This document shows positions 6,531-10,791 of a stretch of DNA of 10,791 bases, one piece after another. The stretch is from Fidelibacterota bacterium (GTDB lineage Bacteria > Fidelibacterota > UBA2242). The stretch is from the NCBI GenBank assembly GCA_023229045.1, contig JALOAB010000054.1, forward strand, positions 1-10,791. The letters are read 5' to 3'. The position numbers were made by a program, and so were the translations under genes. The notes under the pieces are model-generated. The model was not told the DNA's origin. It did no database searches and saw nothing but the letters and a program-made list of their open reading frames with translations. Positions within the stretch are counted from its first letter, which is position 1. Every line of letters begins with the position of its first letter.

Positions 6531-7415
6531 TCACTCGATTTCCAGCAGACTGCGGATGTATTCTTGCGGTTCGAATTCCACTAGGTCGGTCAGCTTCTCG
6601 CCTATCCCGAGAAAGCGGATTGGGATATTCAATTCATGGTGAATAGCGAGAGCGATGCCGCCTTTGGCGGTGCCGTCCAACTTGGTTAGGATCAGACCGG
6701 TAACCCCGATGGCTTTCTGGAATTCACGGGCTTGCAGGATGCCGTTTTGTCCGACAGTGGCGTCCAGCACCAGCCAGACTTCGTGCGGTGCTGACGGAAT
6801 AACCTTGGTGATAACGCGTTTAACTTTGGCTAATTCCTCCATCAGATTCGACTTTGTATGCAGACGACCAGCTGTATCGATCAATAAAACATCGAAGTTG
6901 CGGGCTTGAGCGGCGCGAGCGGCATCGTAAGCGATTGCCGCGGGATCCTTGCCCTGCGGATTGCCGATGAATTCTACCCCGGAACGTTCCGCCCAGATGT
7001 GTAATTGTTCGAAAGCCGCGGCGCGGAAAGTATCGGCGGCGCAGATCAGGACGCGCTGGTCTTTGGCTTTATATTTGGCGGCTAATTTACCGATTGTAGT
7101 GGTTTTGCCAGTGCCATTGACACCGACAATTAAGATCACGGTCGGTTTGGGGTGAACCGGATTATTGACCGCTAGCGGCTGAATTAAACGGCTTAATTCT
7201 TCACATAGAATTTCATTTAGGCGGGCGTTTTCCTGGCGATCGACTTTACGCAAGCGATCGGTTAAAATTTCAGTTAAATTGACCCCAAGGTCAGTCTGAA
7301 TCAGAGTTTCTTCTATCTCTTCCAGTGTTTTTTCCTCGAGCCGAAAAAATCTACTCAGCAAAGGCAGGCGGCTGATTAAAAAACGACCGGTTTTTTTTAG
7401 TCCGAAATCAATCAT
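6531..7415 (-). CDS. ftsY: Signal recognition particle receptor FtsY
   Basis: This 294-residue SRP-type GTPase receives the SRP-ribosome complex at the inner membrane and hands nascent membrane proteins to the translocon. The N domain (about 20-85) is a helical bundle. The NG GTPase follows, with P-loop GVNGTGKT (98-105), DTFRAAA (128-134), DTAGR (180-184) and TKLDG (244-248). The end matches FtsY (GIGEKLTDLVEF), and there is no methionine-rich M domain, which rules out Ffh. The acidic A domain of the E. coli protein is absent, so this is the short form; the opening residues are basic and hydrophobic and may bind lipid directly. The ATG overlaps the end of the phosphatidyltransferase gene by 8 nt and has only a weak ribosome binding site, which points to coupled translation. 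Confidence 0.96.
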   Translation of the reverse strand: MIDFGLKKTGRFLISRLPLLSRFFRLEEKTLEEIEETLIQTDLGVNLTEILTDRLRKVDRQENARLNEILCEELSRLIQPLAVNNPVHPKPTVILIVGVNGTGKTTTIGKLAAKYKAKDQRVLICAADTFRAAAFEQLHIWAERSGVEFIGNPQGKDPAAIAYDAARAAQARNFDVLLIDTAGRLHTKSNLMEELAKVKRVITKVIPSAPHEVWLVLDATVGQNGILQAREFQKAIGVTGLILTKLDGTAKGGIALAIHHELNIPIRFLGIGEKLTDLVEFEPQEYIRSLLEIE

Positions 7416-8049
7416 TTTGCTCTAAGTTTACTTTCTTTTTGGCGCGGGCAGTGCTGATTATCTGGTGCAAGAATTCATAAATGTACTGGATCAATGACAG
7501 ACTCGTGAAGATCAGGGTGACCCCCATCAGTGGTTTGACCGATAAACCGAAGAAATTCGGATAGATAAAAGCCAGAACTGTGACGGAAGTAAAAACGACC
7601 GAAACCTTACCCAGTTTATTCGATTGCGGCGAAATACCGCAATTATTCAACATATAGACTCCCAGCAGGGAAATCAAAAAATAACGAATTATCATGAAGG
7701 CCAGAAAAAAGGTCGGCATCCGGTTTTTAATCACCAGGAATAACATGACATTCATAATTACGATACTATCGGCGAATGGGTCGAGCATTTTGCCGAGCTC
7801 GGTTATTTCATTGCTAACCCGGGCTAACCAGCCATCCAAAATGTCCGAAACCACTGCGATCAGGATAAAAACCAGGGCGGCAATCCCGTTATCATGACGC
7901 AGAAAATAGATTATCGGTACGGTTAAAAAAGCCCGCACGAGCGAAATGATATTTGAGACGGTTACGACGCGGCGGGCGGGGATGGCATCGTATTTTTCTG
8001 TAACGCGGCGTTTGATAGCGACAGCTTGTTTGATGGGATTTTTACTCAT
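7408..8049 (-). CDS. CDP-alcohol phosphatidyltransferase (PgsA-like)
   Basis: This inner-membrane enzyme moves a phosphatidyl group from CDP-diacylglycerol to an alcohol, most likely glycerol-3-phosphate, giving phosphatidylglycerol phosphate. With the start chosen here (213 residues) the family motif DxxDGxxARx8GxxxDxxxD is intact: D69, D72, G73, A76, R77, G86, D90 and D94. Several membrane segments surround it. I chose ATG at 8049 because AAAGGA lies 9 nt upstream of it. The ATG at 8058 directly abuts that element, so it is a poor start, although it would add three residues. The chosen start overlaps the ATPase stop by 8 nt, and the gene overlaps ftsY by 8 nt. Other family members use inositol phosphate or serine. 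PgsA is the best guess from length, but the alcohol substrate is not proven by the sequence. Confidence 0.85.
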   Translation of the reverse strand: MSKNPIKQAVAIKRRVTEKYDAIPARRVVTVSNIISLVRAFLTVPIIYFLRHDNGIAALVFILIAVVSDILDGWLARVSNEITELGKMLDPFADSIVIMNVMLFLVIKNRMPTFFLAFMIIRYFLISLLGVYMLNNCGISPQSNKLGKVSVVFTSVTVLAFIYPNFFGLSVKPLMGVTLIFTSLSLIQYIYEFLHQIISTARAKKKVNLEQND

Positions 8050-8785
8050 TGCCACCATTCCTTTGATTTATTTTATCGAGCAGAGCCAATCCAATTGCCT
8101 GAATAACTGCTGAGTTCTGATCAAGTTCCTGCCATTTACCTTTAAAGAGTATTTTTCCTTGTTCGAAAATTATTACACTAGGGCATAATTTACGAATGAG
8201 ATAATAGTCATGGGTAATTATTATAAGGGCTTTTTTTGCTGAAAATGCACCGATTATATCGCTAAATCTCTCTCGGGCAGATCGGCTCAGGGCGATCGTT
8301 GGTTCGTCGAAAATCGTCAACTCCGGCGCGATAGTCAAACCTAACGCGATAGTTGCCAGACGCAGTTCACCGGCGCTCAATTCATAACCATAGCGCCCAC
8401 TGATCCGGTCATAATCCAGACCGAACAATTTTAAATTATCAGCGAAAAGCGTTACCGGATTGGTTTCTGCAGAATGCTCTTTAAGCATTTTTTTGAGGGC
8501 GTTACCAATACTCATTCCCAGAAATATTTGTTCAGGAAACTGCGGCAGGTAAAGTACCCGCGGCGCTAATTTAGCAGTAGAACCGGAAGTTTCGAATCTC
8601 CACGAACCACTGGCAGGTGTTAACAAGCCGCCCAGGATTTTTCCAAAAGTGCTTTTCCCGGAACCAATCAGACCGTAGATGCCGAGCGGCACATCCAGCG
8701 AGCAGGTCAATTCGGGTATCGTTAATCGGAAATCCGGGTTTTGGGGATAGTTGAATTCGAGGTTCTGGCAAATCAGGTTAAACAT
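8042..8785 (-). CDS. ECF-type ABC ATPase, EcfA2-like (A' subunit)
   Basis: This 247-residue cytoplasmic ATPase should pair with the preceding gene product to energise an energy-coupling-factor importer. Walker A is GLIGSGKST (38-46), the Q-loop Q82 lies in PQFPEQIFLG, Walker B is LTIFDE (156-161), and the H-loop His is H192 in ITHD. The QFPEQ wording is typical of the EcfA2/A' half. Two features are unusual. The signature reads LSAGE (136-140) instead of LSGGE. The D-loop, normally LD after Walker B, reads ALSRS with S167 in place of Asp. It starts 4 nt after the EcfA1-like gene and overlaps the phosphatidyltransferase gene by 8 nt. No transmembrane T or S component lies in the window, so the imported substrate (vitamin, cobalt, nickel or other) is unknown. 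Confidence 0.85.
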   Translation of the reverse strand: MFNLICQNLEFNYPQNPDFRLTIPELTCSLDVPLGIYGLIGSGKSTFGKILGGLLTPASGSWRFETSGSTAKLAPRVLYLPQFPEQIFLGMSIGNALKKMLKEHSAETNPVTLFADNLKLFGLDYDRISGRYGYELSAGELRLATIALGLTIAPELTIFDEPTIALSRSARERFSDIIGAFSAKKALIIITHDYYLIRKLCPSVIIFEQGKILFKGKWQELDQNSAVIQAIGLALLDKINQRNGGNE

Positions 8786-8789
8786 TTTA

Positions 8790-9452
8790 CTACTCAGCCG
8801 GGCAATATTTATTGGATTTTATGCGGAGCGGGCGACCTTCGACGAGTTCGATTACATAATCAGCCAGGGTAATTTCATAATCATCCTGAGTGATCCAGAT
8901 AACGCCGAGTCCGCTGTCGATCAGTTTGCGGATATTTTGATAAAGCTCAAACCGGCTTGGTAGATCCAGAAAAGCGGTCGGTTCGTCGAGAATCAGGATT
9001 TGCGGTTGACTGACTAACCAGTCCGCCAGGGCGAGTTTCTGTCTTTCGCCGCCGGATAGATCGTGGGGTGAATTATCTTTGCGTGACCAGAGCCCATTGT
9101 TGTGCAAAATGCGCTGGACGGCCTGTCGAATAACGGTCGGATGTGTTCCGCGATTTTCCAGATTGAAGGCTACTTCACGTTCGATATTAAAATGCACAAA
9201 CTGGTCGTCCGGATTTTGAAACAGGTAGCCAGCCTTCGCAGGTGGCTCAGTGCCGTTGTTGCTTTCATAGCGGATTGCTCCGGAGTCCGGTTTAAGGAGA
9301 CCGACGAGCAATTTAGCGAGGGTTGTTTTGCCGACGCCGCAATCGCCGGTCAAAGCTACCCAGCCTTGCAGAGGGATCGTAAGGTTAAGATCGCTAAAAA
9401 TGGGTTGATTGCCGGGGTAGGCGAAGCTGACGTCTTCAAGTCGCAGATTCAA
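8790..9452 (-). CDS. ECF-type ABC ATPase, EcfA1-like (A subunit)
   Basis: This 220-residue ATPase is the probable partner of the gene that follows it. Walker A is GDCGVGKTT (36-44), the Q-loop Q79 lies in FQNPDDQF (typical of EcfA1/CbiO), the signature is LSGGE (132-136), Walker B is ILILDE (152-157), and the D-loop is FLD with D163. The H-loop histidine is replaced by glutamine: the motif reads ITQDD with Q189, encoded by CAG. The start is TTG at 9452, overlapping the waaA stop by 4 nt, with GGAG 5 nt upstream. It lacks the long C-terminal domain of EcfA1/EcfA2 proteins of about 280 residues, so it is a compact form. A general ABC ATPase of another kind cannot be excluded, but the NPDDQ wording and the tandem pair favour ECF. 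Confidence 0.85.
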   Translation of the reverse strand: MNLRLEDVSFAYPGNQPIFSDLNLTIPLQGWVALTGDCGVGKTTLAKLLVGLLKPDSGAIRYESNNGTEPPAKAGYLFQNPDDQFVHFNIEREVAFNLENRGTHPTVIRQAVQRILHNNGLWSRKDNSPHDLSGGERQKLALADWLVSQPQILILDEPTAFLDLPSRFELYQNIRKLIDSGLGVIWITQDDYEITLADYVIELVEGRPLRIKSNKYCPAE

Positions 9453-10729
9453 TCAGACTCCAGGATTTCTTTAACAGTCCGGACCGAAGCGCCCATATTT
9501 TCCATGATAACCTGACGCGCGGCCAGAGCGGCTTTCTGATAGTTTTCCGGGTTGGTCAACATTTGGCAGATGACTTGATGAAGGTCTGACTCATTATTGC
9601 ATACCATTCCTCCGCCGGCTTGTACCAACAATTCGGCTTCGTGGGAGTTGTGATAAGTCGGACCGAACAAGACCGGCAAGCCGGCTACCGCAGGCTCCAT
9701 GACGTTATGGATTGAGCCGCGAAAACTACCCCCGACGAAAGCCAGGTTAGCCTGATGATAAAGTTCGGCCAGTATGCCAATCTGGTCGATTAAAACCACC
9801 CGCTTAAAAGCCGTCTGTCCTTTCAATAGTGAATAACGGATCGGGTCAATGCCATGGGCCCGAAATTCGTCCTCCAGCATTTCCAGAGCATAATCGTTCG
9901 GTTCATGCGGCGCTAAAATGACCCTGAGAACCGAAAATTCTTTCAGGCATCGATAAAGGGTTGGCAGAAGATGCCGGACGTCCTGCGGCCAGATACTGCC
10001 GCCGATGAATACAAAACCGTCGGAATAGACGCGCGAAATCATTTTATTGGTCAGCTGTTTGGAACGCTCGATGACCTGATCGTAGCGGGTATCCCCCAGA
10101 TTTAGTACTTTTATCTTGACCGAACCAATTAGTTTAAGCACTGATTGTTTATGTTCTTCGGAAATCGCATAAATGTAATCCAGCGATCGGTAAAGATCGG
10201 CGAAAAAGGTGCGAATGACCGGCTTGAGCTTGGAACTGTCGGGCCGTATACGAGCTGAGATCAGGTAGGTTTTAATATGATGTCGCGCGGCATTAAAAAT
10301 CAGATTCGGCCATAATTCATAGGTTACGAAAATCATCTTGGAGGGGCGCAATTTTTGAATAAAGTGGCGAGTTTGCAGAAAGGTATCCAGCGGCAGGTAA
10401 ATGAACAGATCAACCTCCGGGATTCGTTCGGCGTTTTTAAATCCGCTGGGCGAGGTAAAACTGGCGACCAGTAAAATATCCGGGCGCATGGCTTTCAGGC
10501 CGCGAATAACCGGCTTGGCCTGCTCGAATTCACCCAGAGAAGCCGAATGGATTAAATAAACGGTCCGGGTTGGGAATTTTTCGCGAAATTTATTGAGCGC
10601 CGGCCAGAGATTGCGTCGTCCCTCGAGACCTTCTCTCATTTTGGGATTAAATTGGGAAAGTACGATAATCCCCATATAAGTCAGCGGGATTATAAATGCA
10701 TTATAAAATACCATCCAGAATATCGTCAC
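9449..10729 (-). CDS. waaA: 3-deoxy-D-manno-octulosonic acid (Kdo) transferase WaaA
   Basis: This inner-membrane glycosyltransferase (GT30) adds Kdo from CMP-Kdo to lipid A precursor, the first step of lipopolysaccharide core assembly. A hydrophobic N-terminal segment at about 4-26 should anchor it. The N-terminal Rossmann half carries HSASLGEFEQ (61-70, catalytic E67), TSPSGFKNAER (92-102) and YELWPN (137-142, E138). The C-terminal half carries GGSIWPQD (243-250), APHEP (273-277), FVGGSF (331-336) and HNVMEPAVAG (341-350), which contact the nucleotide sugar. The 426-residue length is normal. The start is GTG at 10729, with AGGAG 7 nt upstream; an ATG five codons later lacks such a site. It overlaps the preceding partial gene and the following ATPase gene by 4 nt each. 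Its presence marks the organism as having an LPS-type outer membrane. How many Kdo residues it adds cannot be read from the sequence. Confidence 0.95.
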   Translation of the reverse strand: MTIFWMVFYNAFIIPLTYMGIIVLSQFNPKMREGLEGRRNLWPALNKFREKFPTRTVYLIHSASLGEFEQAKPVIRGLKAMRPDILLVASFTSPSGFKNAERIPEVDLFIYLPLDTFLQTRHFIQKLRPSKMIFVTYELWPNLIFNAARHHIKTYLISARIRPDSSKLKPVIRTFFADLYRSLDYIYAISEEHKQSVLKLIGSVKIKVLNLGDTRYDQVIERSKQLTNKMISRVYSDGFVFIGGSIWPQDVRHLLPTLYRCLKEFSVLRVILAPHEPNDYALEMLEDEFRAHGIDPIRYSLLKGQTAFKRVVLIDQIGILAELYHQANLAFVGGSFRGSIHNVMEPAVAGLPVLFGPTYHNSHEAELLVQAGGGMVCNNESDLHQVICQMLTNPENYQKAALAARQVIMENMGASVRTVKEILESD

Positions 10730-10791
10730 GATTGAGCTCCTGTAACTTTTACCAGCGCCTCGAATACCTGCGCTTCAGCGATTTGATTGAG
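10726..10791 (-). CDS. C-terminal tail of an unidentified protein (cut by the window edge)
   Basis: The last 66 bases on the minus strand are open in only one frame, encoding 21 residues that begin LNQIAEAQVFEALVKV, then a TGA. The stop overlaps the waaA GTG start as GTGA, the usual arrangement for coupled operon genes, and the segment is helix-like and protein-like in composition. The other two frames contain stops. The product is not recognisable from this length. Given the neighbours, another lipid A or envelope gene is plausible, but that is a guess from context only. Confidence 0.6.
   Translation of the reverse strand, partial: LNQIAEAQVFEALVKVTGAQS

Noticed and set aside
6355..6642. 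95-residue plus-strand open frame entering the end of ftsY
   Set aside because: Half of it is antisense to ftsY and the rest lies in the AT-rich spacer; no family resemblance.
6531..7415. Ffh (SRP54) instead of FtsY
   Set aside because: There is no methionine-rich M domain after the GTPase domain, and the ending GIGEKLTDLVEF is that of FtsY.
8050..8058. ATG at 8058 as the start of the phosphatidyltransferase
   Set aside because: The AAAGGA ribosome binding site directly abuts this ATG; the ATG at 8049 has normal 9 nt spacing.

Overview
The window comes from a Gram-negative (diderm) bacterium that is probably an anaerobe. The diderm reading rests on a Kdo transferase gene (waaA). The anaerobe reading rests on a methylenetetrahydrofolate reductase gene followed directly by a stand-alone corrinoid protein, a pairing typical of corrinoid-dependent one-carbon metabolism. 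Base composition is near balanced and the genes are tightly packed. Start codons include GTG and TTG. The intergenic DNA carries short degenerate tandem repeats. The gene mix suggests an uncultured lineage near the FCB superphylum, but no marker here settles this and the assignment is inference.

Layout. At the left edge two plus-strand genes form a one-carbon unit: the C-terminal part of a metF-type reductase (2-448) and a cobalamin-binding corrinoid protein (465-1130). All other genes are on the minus strand and are described here in transcription order from the right edge. An unidentified gene tail (10726-10791) leads into waaA (9449-10729), two ECF-type ABC ATPases (8790-9452 and 8042-8785), a CDP-alcohol phosphatidyltransferase (7408-8049) and ftsY (6531-7415). 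Each joint in this run either overlaps by 4 or 8 nt or has a 4 nt gap, so it is almost certainly one operon for envelope, lipid and membrane-protein biogenesis. A 315 bp gap (6216-6530) follows, with no gene but with several short repeat tracts. Next come rimO (4920-6215), an 83 bp gap, and a second tight run: an RmlA-like sugar nucleotidyltransferase (3772-4836), mtaB (2471-3769), a deoxynucleoside kinase (1855-2478) and a TIGR02206/YwaF/TMEM164-like membrane protein (1139-1864).

How the genes fit together. The right-hand operon combines lipopolysaccharide core assembly (WaaA), phospholipid headgroup synthesis, targeting of membrane proteins (FtsY) and an energising ATPase pair for an ECF-type importer whose membrane subunits are not in the window. 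The left-hand minus-strand genes combine two radical-SAM methylthiotransferases that tune translation (RimO on ribosomal protein S12, MtaB on t6A37 of tRNA) with nucleotide salvage and sugar activation.

No clearly new multi-gene system is visible and most genes are recognisable housekeeping genes. The points most worth a second look are: (i) the substitutions in the ECF ATPase pair, which all fall on the same one of the two predicted ATP sites; (ii) the ECF ATPases lacking an adjacent T or S component; (iii) the heptamer and decamer repeat tracts in the ftsY-rimO gap; and (iv) the TMEM164-like protein with a conserved-looking His/Cys pair.
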